64,000 nt of DNA from Azospirillum sp. 412522 (GCF_019805165.1 NZ_RWIJ01000008.1:62001-126000); one strand, 5' to 3'; positions 36,155-45,151 are shown, counted from the first letter of the stretch. Translations and numbers: made by a program. The notes: a model not told the origin generated them from the letters alone.

Positions 36155-39100
36155 ATGCTGAGCTCGCTCAAGCCCCGCTCCCGGCAGCCGCTGCGCTGGT
36201 CGCACATGACCAAGAAGGCGCGCTTCGCCCTGATCCTGGCGGCGGCGATGCTGGTCACCGTTCTGGTGTCGCTGGTGGTGCGCGCCGGCTTCCTCGGCGA
36301 ACGCGCCGGGGAGCCGCTGGCGCTCGCCGTGGTGGGGCCGCTGAGCGGGCCGGACGCGGCGCTCGGGCTGGCCCTGCGCAAGGGTGCGGCCCTGCGGGCC
36401 GACACCATCAACGCGGCCGGCGGCATCGGCGGACGGCCGGTGGAGGTCAGGCCCTTCGACGACGAGGGCGACAAGGGCAAGTCGCTGGAGATCGCGCGGC
36501 GCATCGCCAACGACCCCGCCATCGTCGCGGTGATCGGCCACACCCCGGAGGCCACCGACAGCGCCACCGCCATCTATGCCCAAAGGAAGATCCCGCTGAT
36601 CGCCCCGCGCCCGCTGGTCCGCCCGGCCGACGCGGCGCCCAGCCCGTGGCTGTTCAGCATCGGCTTCGACCGCACACACGAGATCCGCTTCCTCGCCAAC
36701 TACGTCCGCAACGTGGTGGGGGAACCGACGGTCGCCGTCATCCGCGAGGACAGCGACCAGGCGGCGTCTCTGGCCGGCCAGTTCGACACCATCCTCCAGC
36801 GGTTCGGCACCAAGCTGGTCAACCAGTGGACCTACGCCCCCGGACGCGGCGGGGCCGGCGCCCTGCCGGCGCTCGCCCAGGCGGTGAAGGAGAAGATGCC
36901 GACCGGCGCAATCGTCGTCATCGGCTCGGCGGTGGACAGCGCGCGGGTGGTGGTCGCCTTGCGCGACGCCGGGGTGCGCAACCTGGTCGCCGGCAGTTCG
37001 GAAATGGCGACGGCCGCCTTCCGCACCGAGATCGTCGCCCAGACCCAGGCCAATCCCAAGGCGCTGACGCCGGAGGCCTACGGCCATGGCCTGCTGGTCT
37101 CCTCGCCCGTGCTGTTCGATACGGCGAACGAGCGGGCGCAGCGCTTCTACGGCCAGTACGTCAAGCGCTTCAACGCGGTGCCCGACTGGGCGGCGGCGCT
37201 CGGCGCCGACGGCGTCGACCTGATCGCCGGGGCCATCGCCGCCGGGCATCGCGGCGCCGGCAAGCCCGACGGCGACGCGGTCCGCCTCGCCATCGCCGGC
37301 CACGACCGGGCCGAGACCGCCTTCCAGGCCAATGCCGGCACCTGGACCTTCGACGCCCGCGGGCAGGCGACCCTGCCGGTGACGATGGCGACCTACAACG
37401 GCCTCAACCCGGTGGCGGCGCTGACCCAGCTCCAGCCGATCCGCGAGGCCGGCGTCTCCAACTTCCTGGAGGAGGTGCAGCGCGGGCGGGCGCTCTACGT
37501 CAACGACCGCTTCATGTACAAGACGGACGTCATCTACACCGGCGTCCAGCTGCACGAGATCCGCGACCTCAACCCGGACGCCAACGAAGCGACGCTGAAC
37601 CTGACCATCTGGTTCCGCTACCGCGGCGCCTTCAATCCGGCCGACGTCGTCTTCACCAACGCGGTGAAGCCGGTGGAGCTGGGCAAGCCCTACCGCGAGG
37701 AGCGCGGCGAGGTCACCACCTACGTCGCCTACCGGATCGAGGGGCGTTTCTCGCTGAACTTCTCCGACCAGCGGCCGCCCTACGGCAGCCATTCGGTCGG
37801 CGTCAGCTTCCGCCACCGGACGCAGAACCGGAACACCGTGATGTTCGTCACCGACGTGCTCGGCATGTCGCTGGTGAACACCAACGACTTCGTGGAGAAG
37901 CTGAAGGCGATGGCGGCGGCGGAAACCGCGTCGGCCGCCGACCTCAGCCTCGCCGACCGCTTCCGGAAGGCGCTGGAGGGGGAGAGCGAAAGCTCGACCC
38001 TGCTCGACCAGCTGCGGGCGAAGCGGGTGCTGGCCGCGTCGCCGGGCTGGCGGCTGTCGCGCGCCTGGATTTCCCAGGACGTCACCAGCGTGAGCAGCGA
38101 GGGCGACCCCAACTATGTCGGCTTCGGCCGGCCGCAGCCGGACTTCTCGCGCGTCGATTTCGGCGTGGTGGCGACGCCGGACGCTCCGGCGGCGCGCGAC
38201 TTCATCCACCGCGACTTCTTCGTCTACATCGCCATCTTCAGCGCCGTGCTGGCGGTCTTCGCCGCCGTCATGGACCGGCGCGACCGCGGCCAGTTCTGGA
38301 AAATCCAGACGCTGTTCATGCGCATCCTGTCCTGGCCGCTCCTGCTGATGTCGGCCGGCAACATCGCGCTGGACCAGGCGGTGGCGACGCTGCCGCCCAG
38401 CGGCATCGCCATGGTGGTGAACGGCATCAACGTGCTGTGGTGGATCGTGCCGGCCATCCTGGTCGACCGCACGCTGGAGCGCTTCGTCTGGACCCCGCTG
38501 GAGATCCGCACCCAGAGGCGCATCCCCGCCATCGTCCGCCGCTTCTCCACCCTGATCGTCTTCGGCTTCGCCGGCTGCGGCATCATCGCCTTCGTGCTGA
38601 AGCAGCCGATCACCAGCCTTCTTGCGGCCTCGGGCCTCGTCGGCATGGTCATCGGCCTCGCCATCCAGGCCAACATCGCCAACGTCTTCTCCGGCATCGT
38701 CCTCAACATCGAGCGGCCGTTCCAGATCGGCGACAGCATCCAGATCACCGACATCGTCCGCGGCGTCGTCGTCGACATGACCTGGCGGACGGTGCGGGTG
38801 CGCAACGTCGCCGGCTTCATCGTCGCCATGCCGAACGCCAAGGTCTCGGAAGCCACCGTCGTCAATTTCAGCTCGGTCGAGCGCGTCTCGATGAGGCTCG
38901 AATACTTCGCCGACGCCCGCCACGACCCCGGCCGGATGGGCGGGCTGCTGACCACCGCGCTCCGCGCCGCCGATCAGGTGATGCCCAACGACAGCGGCGG
39001 GCTGCCCTTCGTCCGCTATGACGGCTTCCGCGCCGTCAACGGCCAGTGGCTGTGCAAGTACAACATGTTCTTCTGGGTCAAGGACCACGACGCCAGCTTC

Positions 39101-39238
39101 ACCGTGCCGGAGCTGGTCTGGCGGTCGGTCTACCGGACGCTGGCCGACGCCGGCATCGACCCGACCCCGCCCGACCTGATGGAGGCCGGCGCCGCCGTGG
39201 CCGCCGCCGTCATCCCGCACACGACCGTTCCGGCATGA
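36155..39238 (+). CDS. Chimeric receptor-channel: periplasmic binding domain, ligand-gated-channel-like domain, MscS channel
   Basis: A 1,027-residue membrane protein. Residues 25-43 form a signal anchor. Residues about 53-430 are a type I periplasmic binding (LivJ-like) domain: VVGPLSGPDA, INAAGGIGG, VAVIGHTPEAT. Residues about 445-575 (VYTGVQ-like strand IYTGVQLHEIRDL, NLTIWFRYRGAFNP, then FSLNFSDQRPPYGSHSV) resemble the beta-sandwich extracellular domain of pentameric ligand-gated channels. About five more helices lie between 686 and 853, the last being the MscS pore helix (GMVIGLAIQANIANVFSGIVL). The MscS cytoplasmic beta and alpha/beta domains follow. It probably gates an ion pathway on binding an amino-acid-like ligand. 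The stop overlaps a possible start (ATGA at 39235) of the next small gene. The MscS and binding domains are certain; the middle domain is inferred. Confidence 0.85.
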   Translation: MLSSLKPRSRQPLRWSHMTKKARFALILAAAMLVTVLVSLVVRAGFLGERAGEPLALAVVGPLSGPDAALGLALRKGAALRADTINAAGGIGGRPVEVRPFDDEGDKGKSLEIARRIANDPAIVAVIGHTPEATDSATAIYAQRKIPLIAPRPLVRPADAAPSPWLFSIGFDRTHEIRFLANYVRNVVGEPTVAVIREDSDQAASLAGQFDTILQRFGTKLVNQWTYAPGRGGAGALPALAQAVKEKMPTGAIVVIGSAVDSARVVVALRDAGVRNLVAGSSEMATAAFRTEIVAQTQANPKALTPEAYGHGLLVSSPVLFDTANERAQRFYGQYVKRFNAVPDWAAALGADGVDLIAGAIAAGHRGAGKPDGDAVRLAIAGHDRAETAFQANAGTWTFDARGQATLPVTMATYNGLNPVAALTQLQPIREAGVSNFLEEVQRGRALYVNDRFMYKTDVIYTGVQLHEIRDLNPDANEATLNLTIWFRYRGAFNPADVVFTNAVKPVELGKPYREERGEVTTYVAYRIEGRFSLNFSDQRPPYGSHSVGVSFRHRTQNRNTVMFVTDVLGMSLVNTNDFVEKLKAMAAAETASAADLSLADRFRKALEGESESSTLLDQLRAKRVLAASPGWRLSRAWISQDVTSVSSEGDPNYVGFGRPQPDFSRVDFGVVATPDAPAARDFIHRDFFVYIAIFSAVLAVFAAVMDRRDRGQFWKIQTLFMRILSWPLLLMSAGNIALDQAVATLPPSGIAMVVNGINVLWWIVPAILVDRTLERFVWTPLEIRTQRRIPAIVRRFSTLIVFGFAGCGIIAFVLKQPITSLLAASGLVGMVIGLAIQANIANVFSGIVLNIERPFQIGDSIQITDIVRGVVVDMTWRTVRVRNVAGFIVAMPNAKVSEATVVNFSSVERVSMRLEYFADARHDPGRMGGLLTTALRAADQVMPNDSGGLPFVRYDGFRAVNGQWLCKYNMFFWVKDHDASFTVPELVWRSVYRTLADAGIDPTPPDLMEAGAAVAAAVIPHTTVPA

Positions 39239-39252
39239 GCAGGAGCAATCCG

Positions 39253-39672
39253 ATGACACGCCCGATCCGCTCCCGGCTCGTCGCGGCGACGCTGCTGCCG
39301 GCCCTGCTCGCCGGGGCGGGCTGCGCTCCGTTCGGCAGCGAAAAATCCGCCGCGATCCTGGAGCGCGTCGCCGACGGCGACTATGACGTCGGCATCCGAT
39401 ATCCATCCAAACGTACCCGCTACGTCATGATCGTGGAGGAGGACGAGGAGAGCTTCGCGCTCACCAACCGCCCCGCGACAGGCAGAGACATGGCCGGCGC
39501 GACCGCGGACGGCGCCGCGCCGGTATCGGCGGCCGAGCCTGCCGTGCCGCAGCAGAACGACCGGGTGCTGGCCCCCTGCGCCGCGGCGGCGGGCAACTGG
39601 TACCGCCATACCCCGGCCGGATATGTCTGCGCCGGGCAGCCGGGCACCGCCTCCGCCGCGACGGGTGGCTGA
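39253..39672 (+). CDS. Small exported, possibly lipid-anchored protein
   Basis: A 139-residue protein of unknown family. The N-terminus is a signal sequence (RSRLVAATLLPALLAGAGC); the Cys near residue 23 may be lipidated although the preceding residues GAG are not a canonical lipobox. The mature part contains a short conserved-looking block (GDYDVGIRYPSKRTRYVMIVEEDEE) and two more cysteines near the C-terminus (LAPCAAAAGNWY, GYVCAGQ) that could form a disulfide. AGGAG lies seven bases before the ATG at 39253; an ATG at 39235 overlapping the channel stop is in frame. Position between channel and tssJ suggests a periplasmic accessory subunit. Confidence 0.7.
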   Translation: MTRPIRSRLVAATLLPALLAGAGCAPFGSEKSAAILERVADGDYDVGIRYPSKRTRYVMIVEEDEESFALTNRPATGRDMAGATADGAAPVSAAEPAVPQQNDRVLAPCAAAAGNWYRHTPAGYVCAGQPGTASAATGG

Positions 39673-39674
39673 TC

Positions 39675-40154
39675 ATGAGGCGCCTGACGATGGCCATTGC
39701 CCTGCTGCTTGCCGGCTGCGCCGCGGACGGAACCGCCCGTCCGAACACGGACCCTGGGGCAGTCAGTTCCACTCCCGTGCTCCGCATCGTGGCCGACGCC
39801 GACGCCAACGACCGACGCCCGGTCGCGGTGGATGTGGTCCGCGTCGCCGACGCGGCGCTGGCGCGGCGGCTCGACATGCTCGACGCGGCGACCTGGTTCC
39901 GAGACCGGGCGGCCCTGAATGGCGAGGCCGCCGGGCGGATCGCCATCGCGTCCTGGGAAATGGTGCCCGGACAGAGCGTGATCCTGCGCAGCCTTCCCCC
40001 CTTCGCCGCGACCCCGTCGGCGACCGTCGTCTTCGCCCGCTACGGCAAGCCGGGCTCCCATCGCCAGTCGTTGGACGGCGCGGGCGCCCTGGACGTCCGG
40101 CTGAGGCGCGATGGGTTCACCGTGACTTCCTTGCCGAAGGACGCCGCCCCGTGA
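39675..40154 (+). CDS. tssJ: TssJ-like lipoprotein
   Basis: A 159-residue lipoprotein with clear lipobox LLLAGC at residues 10-15. The mature domain, with LRIVADADANDRRPVAVDVVRV, ARRLDMLDAATWFRD and a beta-rich C-terminal half (GQSVILRSL, TVVFARYG), matches TssJ/SciN, the outer-membrane lipoprotein of the type VI secretion membrane complex. It starts two bases after the preceding stop and its stop overlaps the next start (GTGA). Order J-L-M and tight coupling support the family call, which rests on fold-level resemblance rather than strong motifs. Confidence 0.72.
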   Translation: MRRLTMAIALLLAGCAADGTARPNTDPGAVSSTPVLRIVADADANDRRPVAVDVVRVADAALARRLDMLDAATWFRDRAALNGEAAGRIAIASWEMVPGQSVILRSLPPFAATPSATVVFARYGKPGSHRQSLDGAGALDVRLRRDGFTVTSLPKDAAP

Positions 40155-40918
40155 CCGTCCGGCCCAACCCGTCGTCCGCCGCACCTCCGGCCCCCGCCAC
40201 CGCCGTTGCCGGGCCCCCTCCCAGCACCGTCCGCGGCTCCGGCGCGGGCGCCCTTGCCCTGTTCCGCGCCTTCCACGCCGATCTGCTGGCCGGTTGCGCG
40301 CAGGAACAGGCCACCGCCGGAACGGTCGCCGAGCGGCTGATCGCGACGCTCCACGGCATGAGTGGCGCCGCATCCGCCCAGGGACCCGCCGCCCATGGCG
40401 TGGTGGTGAAGGCGGTCTTCGCCATGGCGATGCTGGCCGACCGGGCGCTGGCCCAGGTGAAGCCGGCGGACGCCGTGGTCGCCGGCCGCCTGTTCGGTGC
40501 GAACGCCACGCTGCAGACCCTGTTCGTCCAGGCCGACGACCTGATCCGCCAGGGCGCCAGGGCCGACCGTGAGCTCGCCGCCGTCTATCTCGCAACGCTT
40601 GCTTTGGGCTTCCCCGACGATGCCCAGGCGTCGGCGCGACGCCCGTCGCTGCACCGGATCGTCGCCGGCCGGGAGGGTGGAACAGACCGTCCGCAGCCAG
40701 GCCTTGCCAGTCCGCGCGCCTACGATCCGCCGGCAGGTGCGTTGACCGGCAGCTTCCGTCCGTCGGCCCGGCGCTGGTGGATGGCGATCGGCGGAATTGC
40801 CGCGCTGTTCCTCCTCGTTTCCCATCTGCTGTGGTCCACCACCGTGAACGATCTCCAGCGTGACCTGCGCGGCGCCCGTTCGGCTGTCGAGGATATGGGG
40901 ATGTCATGGTCCTACTGA
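40151..40918 (+). CDS. tssL: TssL/DotU-like membrane protein
   Basis: A 255-residue protein beginning with GTG in the tssJ stop. After a Pro/Ala-rich leader comes an all-helical cytoplasmic domain (about 30-165: LFRAFHADLLAGCAQE, VVVKAVFAMAMLADRALAQV, AVYLATLALGF). One C-terminal transmembrane helix follows (WWMAIGGIAALFLLVSHLLW, about 213-232) with a very short periplasmic tail. This is the architecture of IcmH/DotU/TssL, which anchors TssM in the inner membrane. The leader and linker are longer and less conserved than usual. Its end overlaps tssM by 13 bases. Confidence 0.78.
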   Translation: MTVRPNPSSAAPPAPATAVAGPPPSTVRGSGAGALALFRAFHADLLAGCAQEQATAGTVAERLIATLHGMSGAASAQGPAAHGVVVKAVFAMAMLADRALAQVKPADAVVAGRLFGANATLQTLFVQADDLIRQGARADRELAAVYLATLALGFPDDAQASARRPSLHRIVAGREGGTDRPQPGLASPRAYDPPAGALTGSFRPSARRWWMAIGGIAALFLLVSHLLWSTTVNDLQRDLRGARSAVEDMGMSWSY

Positions 40919-43900
40919 TCCTCACGCTGGAGTTCCTGCTCTCGACCATCGGGTCCGCCATCGGCTGGATTCTGTCCTTCGTCTTCGCCTACCTGCCCTA
41001 TGCGCTGGCGGCGCTGCCGCTCTATATCCTCTACCGTGCGACACGGTCGGTCTGGCCCAGGCTGCGGAGCCGGGTGCGCAGTTGGCGCAAGCCCGCCGCA
41101 AAGGCCACGGCCCGCAGCAGGGCGCCGGCGCGCAAGGCGATGCCGTCCGCGTCCCTCCATGTGAGGGCGGAAGCGCCCCCTCCGTCGAAGGCCGCCGCCG
41201 GCAAGCCGCCCCTGGCCCGCACCTATGGCGAAGGACTGGACATCCTGACCCGGCAGATGCGCGGCCCGCTGCGGCGCGGCGACATCCCCTGGTTCCTCGC
41301 CTTCGGCGTGGGCGGCCCGGCGCTGCTCGCGACCGACCCGACCCATGTCCGGTGGCCGGAGGACGGCAATACCGAGAATGGCTGCTGGTGGTTCTGCGAA
41401 GGGGCGGCGATCCTGCATGCGGGCGCCGATTCCGCCGACGGCTCCAAGCTCGACGCCTCCTGGCCGTCCCTGGTCGCGGCAATCGCAAAGCGGCCGATGC
41501 GGCGGCCATTGGACGGCATCCTGCTGATGGTCGGCGCCGACGAGCTGCGCGCCGCGGCAGAGCGCGAGGCGCCGCGCAAGGCGCTGGCCAAGCGGGCGGA
41601 GGCCCTGCGCATGCGGCTGCGCGCGGTCCGCGACCAGCTCGGCATGGTCTGCCCGGTGCATGTTGTGGTGGTGCGCGCGGAGTCCCTCGACGGCTTCGCC
41701 GAACTCTGCGCCGCGGTGCCCGCCACCATGCTGGACAGCGTTCTGGGCTGGACCAGCCCGCATGACTGGCTGCTGCCCTTCGAACCCGGCCGGGTGGGCG
41801 AGGCGTTCGACGCCGTCCAATCGGACCTGGCGCTGCTGGAGGCGGACGCTTTCAACGCCGGGACCGCCGGTGTGCGCCTGCCGCTGCTGACGCCGTCCCT
41901 GGAGACGCTGCGACACCCGTTGGCGCTGTTCCTGGACGGTGTGCTGGGAGGGGATGAGGCATCCGAACCCTTCCCGCTGTGCGGCATCGCCCTGACGGGC
42001 GCCTGCGCGACGGCCACGGGCGGGCGCCGCCCCGCCTTCGCCCGCGACCTGCTGCCCGGCCGCGCCTTTGCCGAGGCGGGCTATGGACGCCCTTCCGAAG
42101 CCGCCTTCCTGCAAGGCCGCCGCCGCCGCCGGGTCGCGCAGGCCGCGCTCGCGGCCTCCGCCGCGGTATTCTCCGTCGCCGCCTGGCAGGGCTTCGCGAC
42201 CGTATCGGCCGGCAGCCAGGCCGTGGCGGCACCGGTCGCCGACCTGCGGCGGGCACTGCTGTCGCGTGACGCCGTTGCCGACGGTGCCCTGGTGGGCCGG
42301 GTGATCGCCGCCACCGCCGAAATGGAACGCGACCGGGTGGCGACGCTGCTGCTGCCGACGTCGCTGTTCAGCGGGTTCGACGAGGACAAGCGCCGGCTGG
42401 CGTCGGTCACCATGCGACGGGCGGTGCTGCGGCCGATCCGCGACGCGCTGCTGCCCAGCTCGGCCCTGACCGATCTGCCTCCGGTCGCCAATCCGCGCAC
42501 CGTCGAGGACCTGCCCGCCTTCCGCCGGCTGGCCGCCCAGCTGGACCGCATCGGCGGCCGGCGCGGCGCGCTGGAGCGTTACGACCGCTTCCGCCGCAAC
42601 AGCGGCTTCGACGAGCTGGTGGCCTTGGCCGAAAGCGTCTATGGCGCCGTGCCCCGTTCCCCGGCGACGGCGACGGACGGCTTCATCACGCGCATCGCCG
42701 CCGGCGCCGATCTTCCCAACCTGGACGCCAGGACCATCGCCGTGGCCTTGCGAGCGGAGTCCGTGCAGCTCGCCGCACCGCTGGCCGAGGAGCTCTACGC
42801 CCGCAATCCGCTGCGCCTGAAGGCCCAGGCGCTCGCCGACCGCCTGCGCGACCTGCCTCAACCGCCGACCGAAGAGGATGTCGCGGACATCCGCCGGCTG
42901 GTCGATGCCGTCACCGAGGCCGCCGGCTGGCCGATCGCCGCGGCGCTGCAGGATCCCGCACGCGGATTGCCGGAGGCCGTCAAGCTGGCCTTGCAGAAGG
43001 CCGCAATCGCCGACCTGCCCGGCCGCGACACCACCGACCGCATCACCGAGGCGTTGTCCACCGCCGCCACGGCCGCCCGTGCCGCCGCCCTGGCGCTGGA
43101 AGCTCCGCCGGCCGGGCGCCTGCTGGTAAGCGGCGAAGGAGGGGCGCTGGCCTTGAACCCGGCGGTCGCCACCCTGTCGGCGCAGATGGTCGCCGCCCCG
43201 GCCGCCAAGGTTCCGGACGAACCGCTACCGGCCAAAGCCGCCGTTGCCGACAGCAAGCCGAAAGAGGCCGCAGCGCCGGCACCGGTCGTCGAGCCGGCAC
43301 CGGCACCGCAACCGCCCGCCGTCCAAACAAAGCAAGCGATGGTTGCCGCGCCGGCGCCCGCGCCATCCGAGGCGCCTTCGCCGGCCCGGCTGCCGTCCCT
43401 GCCACCCTCCCTGCCGCCTTCCCTGCCTCCCCTGCCGCCACTGCCGGTGCCCCTGCCGCCACTGCCGGTGCCGCCCGCGCAAACCTCGGCAACGGAGTCC
43501 GGCGCGGCCGTGGCGAAGCTAGACGCGACCTTCTCGCAGTCTCTGGCCGGCCGCTTCCCCTTCGTCCGCCCCGACCTCGCCCGCGGCGCCCCCGATGCCG
43601 ATCCCCAGGAGGTCCGCCGGTTCTTCGCGCAGCTCGACGAAAGCCGCTCCACGGTCATGAAGGTGGCGACGCCCGAGCTTGCCGCGTTCCTGGAAAAGAT
43701 GGAGGCGGCCCGGCCGCTGCTCGACGCCGTCGCCCGCTCGGCACCGGTGACCGTCCGCTTCACCTATGGCACCAACCGCGCTCAGGAGCTGGGGGCGGAA
43801 CATATCATCGACTGGTCGATCCGCTCCGGAACCAGTGCGGTCGGTGCGTCGGCCGGCTCCGAACCGCTGGTCTGGAAGGCCGGACAGCCGTTGCTTCTCA

Positions 43901-44217
43901 GCTTCCGCTGGGCCGCCGGTTCGCCCTATCGTCCGAAGAACGCCATGGCGAGCGAGGCCGAAGCGGCGGCCGGCGATACGCTGACCCTTGTCGAGCGCGG
44001 CCCCTGGGCCCTGCTGCGACTGCTGAGGGGCCGGTCGGCCCCGGTCTCCGCCGGCGGGGACGGCACCCTGCTGCGCATCTCCCTGCCGACACAGACCATC
44101 GGCGGAGAGCCGGTACGCGATACGGTTCTGTTCATGACGGCATCCGTTGCCGCCGGATCACGTTCCACCGCGGCGGCAAAGGCGATCGACCTGCCGTCCC
44201 GTTTCCCTTCCAGGTAG
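40906..44217 (+). CDS. tssM: TssM/IcmF-like inner-membrane protein
   Basis: A 1,103-residue protein with the TssM layout. It has a two-helix N-terminal hairpin (about 1-45), a cytoplasmic NTPase-like domain (about 100-370), a third helix (about 407-430) and a large periplasmic region to the end. Family motifs are present: DIPWFLAFGVGG, NGCWWFCEGAAIL and RPLDGILLMV. CPVHVVVVRAESLDGFAEL corresponds to the guanine-recognition-like strand region. The Walker A of typical TssM is missing (no GKT/S), so nucleotide binding is doubtful. A Pro-rich linker (about 829-858) precedes a C-terminal domain starting SRFPFV-like (GRFPFVRPDLARG). At 1,103 residues it is close to the usual length. Confidence 0.82.
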   Translation: MVLLILTLEFLLSTIGSAIGWILSFVFAYLPYALAALPLYILYRATRSVWPRLRSRVRSWRKPAAKATARSRAPARKAMPSASLHVRAEAPPPSKAAAGKPPLARTYGEGLDILTRQMRGPLRRGDIPWFLAFGVGGPALLATDPTHVRWPEDGNTENGCWWFCEGAAILHAGADSADGSKLDASWPSLVAAIAKRPMRRPLDGILLMVGADELRAAAEREAPRKALAKRAEALRMRLRAVRDQLGMVCPVHVVVVRAESLDGFAELCAAVPATMLDSVLGWTSPHDWLLPFEPGRVGEAFDAVQSDLALLEADAFNAGTAGVRLPLLTPSLETLRHPLALFLDGVLGGDEASEPFPLCGIALTGACATATGGRRPAFARDLLPGRAFAEAGYGRPSEAAFLQGRRRRRVAQAALAASAAVFSVAAWQGFATVSAGSQAVAAPVADLRRALLSRDAVADGALVGRVIAATAEMERDRVATLLLPTSLFSGFDEDKRRLASVTMRRAVLRPIRDALLPSSALTDLPPVANPRTVEDLPAFRRLAAQLDRIGGRRGALERYDRFRRNSGFDELVALAESVYGAVPRSPATATDGFITRIAAGADLPNLDARTIAVALRAESVQLAAPLAEELYARNPLRLKAQALADRLRDLPQPPTEEDVADIRRLVDAVTEAAGWPIAAALQDPARGLPEAVKLALQKAAIADLPGRDTTDRITEALSTAATAARAAALALEAPPAGRLLVSGEGGALALNPAVATLSAQMVAAPAAKVPDEPLPAKAAVADSKPKEAAAPAPVVEPAPAPQPPAVQTKQAMVAAPAPAPSEAPSPARLPSLPPSLPPSLPPLPPLPVPLPPLPVPPAQTSATESGAAVAKLDATFSQSLAGRFPFVRPDLARGAPDADPQEVRRFFAQLDESRSTVMKVATPELAAFLEKMEAARPLLDAVARSAPVTVRFTYGTNRAQELGAEHIIDWSIRSGTSAVGASAGSEPLVWKAGQPLLLSFRWAAGSPYRPKNAMASEAEAAAGDTLTLVERGPWALLRLLRGRSAPVSAGGDGTLLRISLPTQTIGGEPVRDTVLFMTASVAAGSRSTAAAKAIDLPSRFPSR

Positions 44218-44605
44218 AAGAAATAGCGACCCCAGGAAATAGCGGTGACGATTTTCGTCACACCTCGCGACAAGCCGATTCATGTCTCTGCAAAAGGCCC
44301 AATAACCCTGATATGGACTTAACAGGTTTTTAATCAATAAAAACGTATCAACATACTATCTTGAATTAGCTTACAGGACGACACTTCCTGCCAAGCCCAC
44401 GATATAATCATGGTTATCTGACTTCTTCGCTGCTGCGGACAGAAACCCCCATTCGTTTGTCAATCACTGCGAGTGCAATTGACGATCGGCTGCTGCTTTC
44501 CTCCGGAAGGCTCGGCTCGGCGGTGCGGCCGCATGGAAACAGGCGATCCGCATCGAAGTTTTCACCACCGATCAACTCTTCCCGACCCGAGAAAGGCTTC
44601 GGATC
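44218..44605. other. 388-base AT-rich intergenic region separating two operons
   Basis: After tssM the composition becomes clearly AT-rich (about 44300-44410) compared with the flanking genes. A GTGACGA/TCGTCAC hairpin with a TTT loop lies at 44245-44261, without a T tract. No protein-like frame is visible. The AT-rich stretch is the natural place for the promoter of the ten-gene operon that begins at 44606, but I could not single out -35/-10 hexamers. Confidence 0.55.
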
Positions 44606-45109
44606 ATGGTAGACCGTAAGAAGCGCGCCCAGGACCTGATCAAGTATCACAGCTACGCCTCGGGCGCCTTCGGGCTGATCCCGGTGCCGGGCGCCGACGT
44701 CGCCGCCGTCAGCGCGGCCCAGCTCAATCTGGTCCACAAGCTCGCCAAGCTGTACGAGGTCGAATTCGCGCAGGAGCGGACCCGCGCCATCGTCGGCGCG
44801 CTGCTGGGCGGCGTCATGCCGGGGGCTCTCAGCTCCAGTGTTCTGGGTTCCGCCGTCAAGGCCGTCCCCTTCATCGGCACCGCCCTCGGCGTTGCGGTGA
44901 TGCCGGCGCTGTCGCTGGCCGCCACCCAGGCGCTCGGCCGTGTCTTCGCCCAGCATTTCGAAACCGGCGGCACGCTGCTGGACTTCGATGTCGAGACGAT
45001 GCGCGAGTATTTCCGCAAGGAGTTCGAGACCGCCCGGGGTGAGGCCGCCGCCGACGCTCCGGCCGCCGCGCCGCAGATGGACGAGCAGCCGGTCCAGAAG
45101 GCCGGCTAA
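44606..45109 (+). CDS. DUF697/YcjF-like protein
   Basis: A 167-residue protein with a helical, partly hydrophobic core. It begins DLIKYHSYASGAFGLIPVPGADVAAVSAAQ, followed by VHKLAKLYEVEF and a Gly/Ala-rich pair of hydrophobic helices (AIVGALLGGVMPGAL, PFIGTALGVAVMPALSLAAT). The GLIPVPGADV motif and layout match DUF697 domains, found at the membrane next to GTPases. There is no attached GTPase here. The last 25 residues are Ala/Pro/Gln-rich. It is the first gene of a closely spaced operon; GAAAGG lies upstream of the ATG. Confidence 0.75.
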   Translation: MVDRKKRAQDLIKYHSYASGAFGLIPVPGADVAAVSAAQLNLVHKLAKLYEVEFAQERTRAIVGALLGGVMPGALSSSVLGSAVKAVPFIGTALGVAVMPALSLAATQALGRVFAQHFETGGTLLDFDVETMREYFRKEFETARGEAAADAPAAAPQMDEQPVQKAG

Positions 45110-45151
45110 AGCCTGAAGGACGGAACGCCGGGCAAAGAAGGAAGCATCGCC

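Noticed and set aside
36074..39406. Long minus-strand open frame antisense to the receptor-channel gene
   Set aside because: It runs into the REP-like element, has no domain signature, and lies opposite a gene with clear MscS and binding-protein motifs.
39253..44217. A complete type VI secretion locus
   Set aside because: Only the three membrane-complex genes are recognisable. No sheath, tube, baseplate, spike or ClpV gene is present in the window.
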